From Takakia lepidozioides (Eukaryota; Streptophyta; Takakiopsida; Takakiales; Takakiaceae): a DNA stretch of 64,000 nucleotides. The stretch lies in contig CM060731.1 in the NCBI GenBank assembly GCA_030704615.1, positions 92,484,756 through 92,548,755 on the forward strand, in the 5' to 3' direction. A program made the position numbers and the translations under genes. The notes below the pieces were generated by a model, which searched no databases, had not been told where the DNA came from, and saw nothing but the letters and a program-made list of their open reading frames with translations. Shown here piece after piece: positions 33,700 to 44,532 of this stretch (within the stretch, counting starts at the first letter, position 1; each line of letters opens with the position of its first letter).

Positions 33700-34461
33700 T
33701 GCAGGGACCACATGTACAGGGAGTGGCAGTGGGGTCGAATGTGAAGAAGGTGGGTCCTGCGCCTACGACCATAGTGCTACGGCGGCAGCATTCCGGATTC
33801 CCCCCCCCGGCATGAGGAGGCAGCGCCCAAGGTATGGTTGTTCCCAGCCCCTCTCCGCAAACTTACTTGGTTGGTTTCCTTTATGGATACACTTCCTGAA
33901 GCGTTGCAATGTGTATTCATTGCAGGTGAGCAAGAGGAGTGGGCTGTCCCCGGCACCATCATCGCAGCAGGACGTGGTTCCCCAGGCATGCATTCATGGC
34001 TCCTTGCTTTGCCTGGCTGGTTTTTAGTAGGGTTATTTTTGCCAGGAAGTTGTAGTGCTAGGGTCTGAGCAGGGTGTTTGTTAGCTTGCTCCGTGGAGGT
34101 GTGTTTATACCATTGCAACCACCAGAGTTCATGTTATTCTTATCCGTCTGACTAAACCTCTTTTTGCTGCTGCAGTTGAAGACACGTGGGCAGCTTTCCT
34201 CAGTTGCCACCCTCAGCGACGAGCTTCGCTTCAAGGTACGTTGGTACACCGTGAATTGGCTGCTGATTCAGTATTGTGGCAACCAAGATCGTTTCCATGC
34301 CCAGCTGCGCTTGACTTTCACCCTGTCATTGCTATGTTTGTTGCTGAGTGGACCCTGATGTTGGTGTCTGCAGATATCAGATCCTGTTTCTCCTGAACCC
34401 CGACCACGCCGCCGCGGCGGTGTTTTGGCAAGGACATTCGATCCGGGTGGTACAAGGTGAA
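33700..34461 (+). CDS. Possible 3' exons of the CACTA element 2 plus-strand gene
   Basis: Small candidate exons bounded by AG and GT signals follow: about 33,706-33,832 (Pro/Arg-rich), 33,926-33,985 (VSKRSGLSPAPSSQQDVV), 34,177-34,234 (LKTRGQLSSVATLSDELRFK) and 34,375-34,461 (ISDPVSPEPRPRRRGGVLAR to a TGA). They are short, basic and Ser/Pro-rich with no domain. Regular splice signals are the only support. Confidence 0.3.
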
Positions 34462-34469
34462 AGTCCACG

Positions 34470-35640
34470 AGATCATGCTTCCAAGTGTTACATTGCCTTG
34501 CCCAAATGTGGACGATGCCCCCCCCCCAGACCACACTAGCGCACGTGAAAGGCACGGTGACTCTGTGGCCAGAGAAGAGTATGAGGAAAGGTGAAAGTAT
34601 CAAGTGACATTTCATGTTTGTAGTCCCTGTTGGGTGTGTAATGATACTCATAGAAGTGTGTATGATACTCACGTTACCAGTTTTGAACATTTGGGCCATG
34701 ACAGTTTAAGTGATGTCCGGCAACCATGTATGTTGGCATTTAGTCTTGCTCATATGCAGGTGTGCCGTGACGGTCTCTAATTTGAATGTAATATCACATT
34801 TCCATGATTGTCGTCGTGTCCGTCCACCTTCTATGTGTATGTGTGATGGTCTTTGGTCTCCCTGTTGCCTCGTCTATTTGGTTCATTAGCGTGATGTTGT
34901 GCATGCATCGTGGTCTGTGTTCTCAGTCTCGCCCAGTATCATTGCTTCTCAATTCCCCCTGCATATGGGTGAACCACTAAAACCAGTAGAATGCATCAGA
35001 ACCATATTTTCAGCTTAGAATGCAGGTCAGTTGGAAACTCACACAAACCACTACAAGTGCTCATTTTTCGTGCTTTCCTACTGTAGTGCAACCAACTAGC
35101 ATAGTGGCAGCGGAGTTGGCCAAAGCAGTCCCGAGATGGCACAGGCACTCTGCGTCTTTCCACTAGCAGTCGTACCCGTCACTGCCATTGCGTGGGGACG
35201 ACGCCACGCGTCGACCCACACACTCTCCACGTGGTCCCCGTGGATTCGTCTGTCGGAAGTTGTGCAGTTGACTTCGCAGTGGCTGTTGCGACGTCACATG
35301 CAGCACTCCAAGTGATGTGGCCGACTGCGATGTGGCGTCTTGGGCCGTGGCCACGCGGCAGCATTGTCGCTCGTCGCGGCGCCGCCACGGCGTCCACGTC
35401 CGCATCCACGTCCGCGTCCATGTGTCACCGCGCCCCGGGTGAGTCAGTCCACTCATCCGGAGGGAAAAGTCAAAGTCAGCCCAAAAGGTCAGACACACGG
35501 GCGGCCCGCCTGGTTACGCCACGTGGTTCTTCAGCATTAATTGCATTAATCGCTGAGCAGTTGTTCGCGCGTCTGCGTCCTTTACCACTCCAATCATTGG
35601 ATGTCCAACCCAACTACCACGTCTGTTGTAACTAGTCTGT
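34470..35640. other. Right inner region of CACTA element 2, no gene seen
   Basis: 34.5-35.1 kb is plain, non-coding-looking sequence. 35,160-35,440 is GC-rich with many GACG/CGTC words (ACGACGCCACGCGTCGACC near 35,199). This is probably the right subterminal region of the element. Confidence 0.5.
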
Positions 35641-35675
35641 TGTAACTTCCAGTCGATCCCAGTTTTTTGACTTTT

Positions 35676-35729
35676 ACGACTCAAAATGAGTCGTTACCCC
35701 AGTGGTAAATGACACGAATGCTTCTAGTG
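35676..35729 (-). repeat. Right hairpin and terminal inverted repeat of CACTA element 2
   Basis: ACGACTCAAAATGAGTCGT (35,676-35,694) is a short hairpin just inside the terminal repeat at 35,711-35,729. It shares CGACTC/GAGTCG with the hairpin at 21,927-21,942 near the other end. The target duplication CTA follows at 35,730. Confidence 0.85.
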
Positions 35730-36756
35730 CTACAGTAAGAACAAATCCACTTCAAGAATGTCAATACCAGTAAATAAGAGAGCGAAGAGAGGTGCCTCAC
35801 GAAATCAGGAGGCAACTTACAATGCGACCACTCATTCGTAAACCGGGGGCTCCTCGGCCTCGATCCCAACTTGTACCTCCCCCTACTCCTTCTCGGATTC
35901 TTTCTCATCCTCCGAGGATGCCTCTTCCTCTTTTGGCAGACATTCAGCCGCTGTTGGTTCCGAGTTGTGGAGGGCAGTATCTGGCTCGAAGGCGAAGACA
36001 TGCCTGTCGGACAATGTCCCAGCCCACATTGAAGCACCTGAGGGACAAAACGGGCGGTTAGTAGCATGCGGCATGCAATTGTAATCGGGCCAGGGGACAT
36101 ACTGTGCATGTGAAGGCTTACCCGTGCCACATGTGAGGTCAAGAATCCGCCCTTGGACATCGGAGCACGTCTCCATGAGGGTTTGGATGAAAGCAGGGCT
36201 CCGGGTCTGGCTGTACCGCCACGGTTTGCCTATCTTTGTGTCCTTCGGCATACTGGAGTGGGGCACATAGTTGTAGAGGACATCATAGATAAGAGGGTCC
36301 ACAACGGCATCAACAAGACGACCGTCGTTGCGGAATTTGAACGTAGACCCTCTCTTCACACAACAATATGCCTCAAACACCAATGTCTGCACATCCAACA
36401 AAAGAAGGATTAACTCCAAGTTCTAGTTTAGATACACCACGATATGAAGTGAAGGCAATAGATTGATAACTTACACTCTGGCCCTCTGTTCGCAACCCCT
36501 GCGTATTGATGCAGAACCATTTTTTGAGGAGGACCCGGGTGGCACTTTTCGGTGTCCACATTGCCACAACATTCTCTGTTGTCTTCCCTCTTGTGGCAAG
36601 GAATACATCCACCGTCATCTAGGAGCATCCCCGCCAGCCCAAACCTGGCTCTCCAGTGGTCCTCAGTAAACTTGTTCCAGGTGGGCACACCATCCAGGCC
36701 CTCTAGCAGCTCCCCATCTGGAATATTGAGGAGAATCATATCGCAGGCTCTCTCCA

Positions 36757-36784
36757 CCTCACCCCCCCCCCCCCCCCACCCCCC
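36757..36784. repeat. Homopolymer C/G run inside a coding exon
   Basis: A run of about 18 C, then A, then six C interrupts the methyltransferase-like exon. On the minus strand it adds poly-Gly and changes the frame between TDCKS and ERACDMILL. Length errors in such runs are common in sequencing, so the frameshift here may not be real. Confidence 0.7.
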
Positions 36785-37699
36785 GAGTGCTCTTACAATC
36801 CGTGCTCACAGCCGTGAAGAATTCCATCATGGCTTCCAAACCAGGGGTGTCTTTAGGCTCTGTAGCGGCAACCCTCTTCTTCGCTTTCCCCTTCAGCTCC
36901 TCCAGAGACTTGCTATGTGCCACCTTCTTCGCCCTGGCAACCAGAGCGTCAAGGAAGCTCTCATTGACGCATTGGATGATTGTTGGGGGTTCTAACTTTG
37001 GCCTGTGGGGAAATGTCACCGCCGAATACTGCCGTGTAGGCTCGGCCTCAAATGCCAACTTCATGGCAGAGCCAGTCCCAATCCGGACTGACTTGGGAAC
37101 CCGGACTACCGGTGACTTGGTAGCAGCAGCAGCAGGGGCAAGACCTTGCACAAAGTCGCCGTCCGAGTCACTCCCTTCGGGCCCCTCCTGCGCCTCCTCT
37201 CGCGCCCCGCTGGTTTTCTGTTTTTTTTGGGGTTACTGCAGTCCCCTGTTTCCGTGTCCTTTTCTTCAACCCTTTTTTCTTCTCATTCAATTTATCCTGA
37301 ATACCTTCCTGAGCAAGCTCTGCCGCTTTCCTGGACCTGGCAAGCGCTTTCGCCTCCTTTGGACCCAGTGGAGGCAGCGGAGCCCAGTTTCGGTGGGCCT
37401 CAACATCCATCTTCAATTGAAACTCGGAGGTGTCGAGCCCTCCAGGCGGAAGGTCCACATACCAAGGGCAGTCATGCAAATGCTCCAGATGCCACTCCTT
37501 CACCATAACGTCAGTGTACATGGAGTCAGCACCCAAGGGTTCCTCCTTGCGAGGAAGAATGGCAGCTCGAAGGACAGATGACCTTTCTCCAACAGGGAGA
37601 ACTTGCAGTACCTGCATTCAAGAAACCCACAGAGAATCAGGTCCCGGGAAAGAGGTTAATGTTTCGGCAAGAAACTGTAAAAATGGCACTGAATTTCCA

Positions 37700-38410
37700 T
37701 GCGGGGGGGGGGGGGGGGGGGGGGGGGCGCTGCTCCCTGCTCCCAGGAGTGCCGGGCAATGAAAGTGGTAATTTGGTGCCATTTTTCCCGTGGGCGAGGC
37801 AGCCCCTTCTGGGACTTGGCCGTTTTGGGGCCCAATGACGCCGATTTTCCACTTTCGGGCTTCAGAAATGGCTAAGTTCCTGAGGTGGCTGGCACCGAAA
37901 CTGGAAATTCGACACCATTTTTCCAGGTTGGGGCCCAGCCCCTTCTGGGACTTAGCCACTTTCGGACCCAACCTGGAAAAATGGCGCCGAATTTCCAGTT
38001 CCGGGCCCCGGAAATGGCTAAGTCCCTGGGGTGGCTGGCACCGATACTGGAAATTCGGCGCCATTTTTCGAGTTGGGGGCCAGCTCCATCTGGGACTTAG
38101 CTATTCTTGCGCCCAACTTGGAAAAATGGCGTCGAATTTATAGTTCCGGGGCCAAGTAATGGCTAAGTCCCCGGGGTGGATGGCACCTAAACTGCAAATT
38201 CGGCGCCATTTTTCCCGTATCATGGCCAGCCCCTCATTGGACTTAGCCATTTAGGGCCCCAAGCTGGGAAAATGGCGCCGAATTTCCAGATTCGGGGGCT
38301 TCCAAATGGCTAGTCCCTGGGGTGGCTTCCACCGAGACTGGAAATTCGGTGCCATTTTCCTTGTCTCGGGGGCAGGCACCCCAGGGACTTCGCCATTTCT
38401 TCATTACCTA
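37700..38410. repeat. GGCGCCGAATTTCC-type repeat block in an intron
   Basis: The intron between two methyltransferase-like exons holds alternating forward and inverted copies of AAATGGCGCCGAATTTCC, joined by TGGCTAAGTCCC(T/C)GGGGTGG and CTGGGACTTAGCC. Exact or near copies lie near 37,905, 37,980, 38,056, 38,125, 38,200, 38,272 and 38,345. A G-run of about 28 bases is at 37,703-37,727. The same core word builds the satellite at 41.9-43.3 kb. Confidence 0.85.
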
Positions 38411-41149
38411 TTGTCATGCCCCACATAAGGCGTTTTACATCCACGAACTCTAGGGACTACAATGGCCACGGATCAAAGAGGAGCACCGCATATTTACCTG
38501 TACAGAAGGCGCATTGCCGCTTTGTCCGCGTTCGGCTGGTCGGTGAACTCGTGGCTCCTCCGGGCATGCGGTATCTCTCGAAAGAACAGGTCCGTTTTGT
38601 ATAGCAGAAAGTACCTCGTCACATAGTCGCGGAGGCTCTCTGCTTCTCCTGCAATCTCCAGCTTGAACTGATGTGCTTGGGTGTCAAGCTGCTCTTGCGC
38701 ATTCATTGTCACCTGCGGAGATTCTCCATCAGACAACATTCCTCAAGAAATACAGGAAATCCAACCGATACAAGTGTAGAAGCGCCAAATGAAGCGTGGG
38801 GAAGTACCTGAAACCACCATGTCATGCGGTTCATCCACATGTCGACTGTGGGGTCGGACAATTTGTCGGGTTTTGGGAAGCTCCACATGTCCCGTGTACT
38901 CTGGGACCCATTCTAGATTTGGAGCCACCGGGTCTGTCCAACCAGTGTGCATATTAGTAAGCGCAAGACACCACGAAAACGAATTGTTGCCACAAGAGAA
39001 TTTGGTTAAGAATGTATAACCTTCTCTGTTGCATCCACACAGGCTGTGGCTAGACGATGCAGCTTCTCCAGTGTCATCGTGGGCTTAAGAGCGCGGGAGT
39101 AGTGCTTCCCCACCTCCACCAGAAAGTCGGCACCAAGGGCACGATCAGCAATGGCCACGTACTTCACCATCCGCGACTTGTACTTGACACGAGCCTTCGC
39201 CTCCACAGCTTTGAGATACGATTCTAGTGCCGGGAGGGTTAGTTTCTTCTCCTCTGACTCCATGTAGAACCTCCTCGCATGTACCAAATCCTGCTCAATT
39301 TTTGTTTGTCAACAATGCGCACATAAGATTAGAAATCCTGGTCCACATTTTTTCTTCGATTGGGGGAGCAAAGACTGATTACTTCAACAAAAGAAGAGAG
39401 CAATGTACCCGAAATATGTAGTCCACCATGGCGTCCATGCTCAGCCTATACCAGGTTCTGTCTGCCTTTGCCTCCGACTTGCGCAGTAGGTCGGCACTGA
39501 GCGAATTGGCAAACTCTTGCACCCCCTGCTTCCCGACATCCTTCACTTGGAAGAGCATGTGGGACAAGTTGGTGGCAATGAAGGCATTCTCAGTCACCTT
39601 GCAATGCCACATTTCCATTAAATGATACTGAAATGAGAATTTGCAACAAATATGACGATTGGCAATGAAATGAGTGTTTCAAATTCAAAGTTCCAGAGCA
39701 AGAGGCATTGTAACTTACGAGTTGATATCTGCCATAGCAGCTTTGAGAAGACTGCGATCCTTTGGCCCCGCAACCTTCAACACAACACACTCCACGGCGT
39801 AATGCCAATCCAGGTCGTTGGGGTGGGGTTGGGCTATGTGTTCCATCCATGCCAGGAGGCAATGGTTGCCACCCACACGTAAAACATCTTCCTGGACAAG
39901 TGGTGGAAAAGAGGATCAGTAGCAATCAATCTCTCGAACTCCTCATTTCACCTTTGTCAATGGGGACCCCATTTGTCCACTTCCTCGGAAGTGTGGGCAC
40001 GAGAAGCTCCGTGGTCGTTCTCAATCGAGACATAAAACGTGGCAGACCCCATTCGATATCCGTCCCGGAAAGAGAATTTCAGCTTGTTGATATCGCATGG
40101 GAGGGCAGGTTTGACCACTTGCAATGATACCAAGCGGCAGAGAGGAATCCGCAGCTTTGCCGGGTAGGCCATGCCTCCCAGGACCCTGCCAATGTTGCTA
40201 TGGGTTGCCTCCAACAGCTTGGCAGCGGCGAACTTCATATCGGCCTCCGACATGACGTCTGCTGCAGGGGGTTTCTCCGGCAGCTCACCAGGACCACCAA
40301 ATCCAGCTTGTATGCTCCAGGTTTGGAGCTTGGGGATCTCCGGGAGGATGTCATCCTGGTCAGAAAGGTCCCTCTCGTCGTCCTCAACTTCCTCATTCAC
40401 CGCCGGAAGTTCCTCGTGCCCTCTCCCCGTGTCTACTGCGTCTTCACCTCCACCTGCCACATTCCGTGGTGTGTGTGGTGTTTTATCCCCTCCCTCAGTC
40501 TCCACCGTATGGGCAATTGCGGGGGCTGCTCCCACCCGCGATGGTGTAACCGGCAAGGATGCAACCGGTGTCTTAGTGCCTCTTTCTGCTGTCTTAGAGG
40601 GATCCACCGTTTAGTGCCTCCCTCGCTTACATGGGCATCTGCCATTTCCAGTTCCCTGGCCTCTTCAGTGGCCTTCTCTCTTGCCTCATGGCTGGCCTTC
40701 TCCCTCGCCTGTTCTTTTTCCCTCTCACGGGCCTTCTGTTTCTTACTAGGCGTAGCGGGAGGGGAGGCCTCCAGGACGACCACCTTTGATTCGGGGAACT
40801 CACACTCTCACGCGCCTTGGTGGGTGTTCTATTCAGACCCCCCTCCACAGCCTGTGATGGCTCTCTCGCCGGGGATTGCATGTGCTTGGCTTTCTTCTTC
40901 TTCTTTGCGTGGGCGGGCCCTCCAGCATGTGCATCAGCTTCCTGGATTGGCGGATCTACTGTCCTCATGCGACGCCCTGCACCGGCATGCCGGCTGCACC
41001 AACCTCCCGAATGCCTATTCAGGCGTACTCCCGCTCCAGGGCCTCCCGTCCACCAACAAAAGGAGCTAGTTCCTGTGTGCCCTCCTACCCCCGCTTTGGC
41101 GACCCGAAAATGCGAAGCACGTGGTCCGCAAACTTCTGCCAATGACTGG

Positions 41150-41880
41150 AGGACTGCGGTCGATGAGTGGCCGCTTTTGGAGTGAGTGCTCGAGGAGTTG
41201 GAGCTGTCGACGATACCACCACCGTGTCGAGCTCGTCTTCACTCTGTCATCCCCAACAAGAGCGCCACAATCGCCAACAAACGAGCCATAGTCATGAGAG
41301 GCAGAGTAGGGAGTGGTATGGAACAACCATGAAAGCAAAACCAAGTAAAGGCTTAAAAACACATGAAGAAGCATATGCAGAAGGATGCCAAAACAAACAA
41401 AACAAAGCCAATCAGACGACCGCACATGCTACATAGAGAGGAGGAAGCAGGGGCTCGCCTGAGAGTGCTCGGCTTCAGTTGGCGCGGGCTGTGAGCAAGA
41501 CAAGGGGATCTCCTGCTGGAGCTTCAGTTTGGCCATGCAAGACGTTGGACGCATCCCGTAGTACAAAGGTTTGAGTTTGCGCCGCGATCTGGAAGTGGGG
41601 TTTCTCTCAGGAGAGCCGGGACCTACTCCATGCGGCATAAGTCCGAGTAACAGAAAAATCTCCCGCAAAATGCGTGCGTACAGGCCTCGAGTGGAACTTC
41701 ATCCACCCGTACGTCAGGGTTCCATGTGTATCCGAGAAGGCAGCGTGGAATCCGTGCGGAACGTCCTGTTCAAAACCAACAGCTGCGGACAATGAATGCT
41801 GGCCGGCGCCCTTCAATGTCATAGGTATGGAGCTCGCCCCCCGCCACCACCTGTCCCACCTTCCACCCGAGACTTCATCG
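41150..41880. other. Stretch without a recognised gene
   Basis: Short frames on both strands have no recognisable domain. It may hold the 5' end of the methyltransferase-like gene: the minus-strand peptide HWQKFADHVLRIFG (near 41,140-41,100) looks protein-like. Confidence 0.35.
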
Positions 41881-41889
41881 ACAGCCCAC

Positions 41890-42665
41890 TGGCTTGAAAA
41901 ACGGCGCCGAATTTCCATCCAACGGATGAAGTCGGAGCACCAACTGGCACTCCCTCCCCCCGAGATGTCCTCATCCAGAATCCCCTGGAGGGAAAAATGG
42001 CGCCGAATTTCCATCCGGCGGATGAAGTAGGAGGGCCACGTGGAGCTCGCTCCGCCCCTGACGGCATCACCCACAAGCCCCTGGATGGAAAACGGCGCCA
42101 AATTTCCATCCAGCGGATGAAGTAGGAGCACCACCTGGCCCTCGCTCCGCCCGAGACGACATCATCCACAAGGCCTTGGATGGAAAAACGGCGCCGAATT
42201 TCCATCCATCGGATGAAGTAGGAGCGCCACCTGGCCCTCGCTCCGCCTGAGACAGCATCATCCACAAGGCCCTGGATGGAAAAACGGCGCCGAATTTCCA
42301 ACCAGTGGATGAAGACTGAGTGCCCAACTGGCACTCCCTCCCCCCGAGACGTCCTCATCCACAATCCCCTGGATGGAAAATCGGCACCAAATATCCATCC
42401 GGCGGATGAAGTAGGAGCGCCACATGGCCCTCCCTCTGACCGAGACATAGTCATGCACAGGCGCGTTGATGGAAAACCGGCGCCGAATTTCCATCGGCAA
42501 GATGAAGTCGGAGCTCCCTCGGATAGAAAACCGGTGCCGAATTTCCATCCGCAAGATAACTCAGAGCGCGCTAGGATGGAAAACCGGCGCCGAATTTCCA
42601 TCGGCAGGATAAGTCGGAGCGCCCTCGAATGGAAAAACAACGCCGAATTTCCATCCAGTGGATGA
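41890..42665 (+). repeat. 96-bp satellite, block 1, decaying to 53-bp units
   Basis: The core GGCGCCGAATTTCCATC begins at 41,903, 41,999, 42,094, 42,190, 42,286, 42,383 (variant GGCACC) and 42,479, giving periods of 95-97 bp. It then occurs at 42,533, 42,586 and 42,639, periods of 53-54 bp. The longer unit contains GGATGAAGTAGGAGCGCCAC and CTCGCTCCGCC. The short units are internal deletions. Because 96 is a multiple of three, long ORFs appear in this block (for example 42,640-41,819 minus); I treat them as artefacts of the period. Confidence 0.95.
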
Positions 42666-42779
42666 CATTTGTAGGGACAACGTCCACAAAAAGTGGTCCG
42701 GAGGGAGAAAATTGTATGTTCAGGGTCGGATTATACAAAAAAACTCGGAAAAAGTGAAGTAACGACTGAAAATGGTTCA

Positions 42780-43325
42780 AGACGACGTCATCCGAGCACC
42801 CTCGGATGGAAATTCGGCGCCATTTTTCCATCCGGGGGATGAACTCTGGCAGGCACGTGGAGCCCTCCCCCTCCAAGACAACTTCATCCGAGCGCCCTCG
42901 GATGGAAATTCGGCGCCATTTTTCCATCCGGGGGATGAACTCTGGCAGGCATGTGGAGCCCTCACCCTCCGATTCGACTTCATCCAAGCGCCCTCGGATG
43001 GAAATTCGGCGCCATTTTTCCATCCGGGGGATGAACTATTGTAGGCACGTGGAGCCCTCCCCCACGAAGACGACTTCGTCCGAGCGCCCTCGGATGGAAA
43101 TTCGGCGCCATTTTTCCATCCGGGGGATGAACTCTGGCAGGCACGTGGAGCCCTCCCCCTTCGAGACGACTTCGTCCGAGCGCCCTCGGATGGAAATTCG
43201 GCGCCATTTTTCCATCCGGGGGATGAACTGTGGCATCCAGGTGGAGCCCTCTCCCCCCAACACGACTCCATGTAAGCCCACACGGATGGAAATTCGGCGC
43301 CGTTTTTCCATCCTGGGATGGACTT
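42780..43325 (-). repeat. 96-bp satellite, block 2, opposite orientation
   Basis: CTCGGATGGAAATTCGGCGC starts at 42,801, 42,897, 42,993, 43,089 and 43,185, and a variant is at 43,281: six units at exactly 96 bp. Relative to block 1 the core is inverted. About 115 bp of unrelated sequence separates the blocks, so the pair could form a very large hairpin. Each unit also has its own small inverted repeat around GGCGCC (GGATGGAAA...TTTTTCCATCC). Confidence 0.95.
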
Positions 43326-43612
43326 GGATGAACATATTGGCGCCATCTCCTACCCTGGAGGTCTTTCGCGGGATGAGCGGTTGTATGGAGCCGACCACGA
43401 AGTAAATGCTGCGCCTCATTCCCGGGTACGGGCATATTAAATGCTGGCTTTTTTCTTGCCAGTTGTCCAAATTCCCTCGTCACCCACTGCGTTTAAAACC
43501 GAGACAACAACGCCAGTTCCTCGCTTCGAGCTCCTCTCACTTCCTCTCCTCCCACACTCCCACTTCCCTGCGCACCCTCTCTGCTTCCTGGCAGCCCTTT
43601 CAATACTCAGCG

Positions 43613-44179
43613 ATGGCGTGCCGGGATCCCAGCAATTGCCCTAACAAGCATCTCACCCCGTGGGACTTCTCGCCCAAGTCAGGGGACATTTTCATATTCC
43701 TGCAGGATTGGATAGACCACTCTCAGCAGAGGCGGGTCCACCTGTCTGCTCTTGAGTACTTTCCTGGCTTCCACGATCAGCCTCGTGGGGACGGGCTTGC
43801 GCGGCTTTGGTGCCTGTGAATCATTGATTTGCAGTATCCGCCTGCATGGAACATCCCCAAAAGCCGTACGACCTTCCTGTATCATTGGAGGTGCTGCTAG
43901 TGGGCCTACGAGGATTGCATCGGGTGTACGTACATGCCTGAGAGGATTCCATCGCAAACAGTCTATGGGGACATTCTCATAAGCTACGAGGATGAGTCCT
44001 ATGGACATAGAGTCTCCACAACAAAGATCTCCATTTACGATGGTGCATATATCGGAGGACATGACACCTTTGTCCACTACACCAAAGGGGAGCAGGCTGC
44101 ATCCATTGTCTTCACCTACCGACACCCTGTCAGTCATGAGCTTGTTGAGAGGCCAATCGAGGGTCCAGCTTCCTGGTGA
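43613..44179 (+). pseudogene. N-terminal MULE-associated ORF with two in-frame stops
   Basis: From the ATG at 43,613 one frame runs MACRDPSNCPNKHLTPWDFS...IFLQDWIDHSQQ to a TGA at 43,817. It continues YPPAWNIPKSRTTFLYHWRC to a TAG near 43,907, and then WAYEDCIGCTYMPERIPSQT and YEDESYGHRV...HPVSHELVERPIEGPASW to a TGA. That the frame holds beyond both stops suggests one former exon. No named domain. The long antisense frame at 43,679-44,266 is a shadow of it. Confidence 0.5.
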
Positions 44180-44532
44180 GAACAGTGTAACACCACAGGA
44201 CATTCCCAACTTACCTAAGCATGGATTGCATGCATACTTTTGGCTTACCTCGGCTTGTGAGGGCATGCATACTTGTCACAGTTCATTATTAATAAATTTT
44301 TTCCTTTGAACCAAAGTTCCACTTTTTGTGCAATGTTGCATTTTGTTTCATGTTGACTTTTGGCTGCGAGGGTCTAGCACTCAAGCTTGCAATCAGACAC
44401 ACTGGAATGCCACCTCTGTCAATTCCCTCTGTCCATGGGGAAGGTTCTTGCACGCTTGCCCCCCACGCTTCTCGTCAGACGCCGCAATTATTGGTTTGCG
44501 CAGCGCACCTGCACAGGTCTGTAGCCTTCTGA

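Larger units (their letters stand above)
21778..35729. mobile_element. CACTA (En/Spm-type) element 2, complete to both ends
   Basis: The left terminus CACTAGGAGCATTCGTGTC (21,778-21,796) and the right terminus GACACGAATGCTTCTAGTG (35,711-35,729) are inverted repeats that match at 18 of 19 positions. Both are flanked by the trinucleotide CTA (21,775-21,777 and 35,730-35,732), the 3-bp target duplication expected for CACTA elements. Length is 13,952 bp. A CGACTC/GAGTCG hairpin lies near each end (21,927-21,942 and 35,676-35,694). Inside are a minus-strand TNP2 transposase, a divergent plus-strand gene with Transposase_24-like and FCP1-like parts, a direct duplication and a LINE remnant. Confidence 0.9.
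35883..41140 (-). pseudogene. Multi-exon gene ending in a permuted DNA N4/N6 methyltransferase-like domain
   Basis: Exons by eye (minus): a Lys/Glu-rich, Pro-rich start (41.1-40.6 kb) with a coiled coil (KQKAREREKEQAREKASHEA); 40,607-39,957; 39,896-39,722 (EDVLRVGGNHCLLAWMEH); 39,625-39,410; 39,290-39,022; 38,950-38,807; 38,714-38,500; 37,617-36,430; 36,393-36,121; 36,043-35,883. The last exons carry CDMILLNIPDG (motif IV position), LLDDGG...TRGKTTENVV, then KPWRYSQTRSPAF, RILDLTCGTG (motif I) and DRHVFAFEPD (motif II), with an acidic end. That order (IV before I) is typical of beta-class DNA amino-methyltransferases. Frameshifts lie near 40,800, 40,610, 37,545, 36,770 and 36,600. NIPD replaces the usual (D/N/S)PP(Y/W), so activity is doubtful. 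Confidence 0.6.

Noticed and set aside
35045-35088. CACTACAAGTG...CTACTGTAGTG as a CACTA terminus pair
   Set aside because: The two are only about 40 bp apart, match poorly beyond the first seven bases and lie inside the verified element.
40200-41185. Plus-strand ORFs of 289 and 122 aa opposite the methyltransferase-like gene
   Set aside because: They are Ser/Leu/Cys-rich antisense shadows of Lys/Glu/Pro-rich minus-strand coding sequence.
41819-43405. Long ORFs on both strands (190-273 aa) with 32-residue repeats
   Set aside because: They are a by-product of a 96-bp satellite whose period is divisible by three. Frames are open on both strands at once and show no start context or domain.
43679-44266. 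195-aa minus-strand ORF
   Set aside because: The plus strand here holds one frame that stays protein-like across two stop codons and fits the direction of the following MULE exons. The antisense frame has no recognisable domain.
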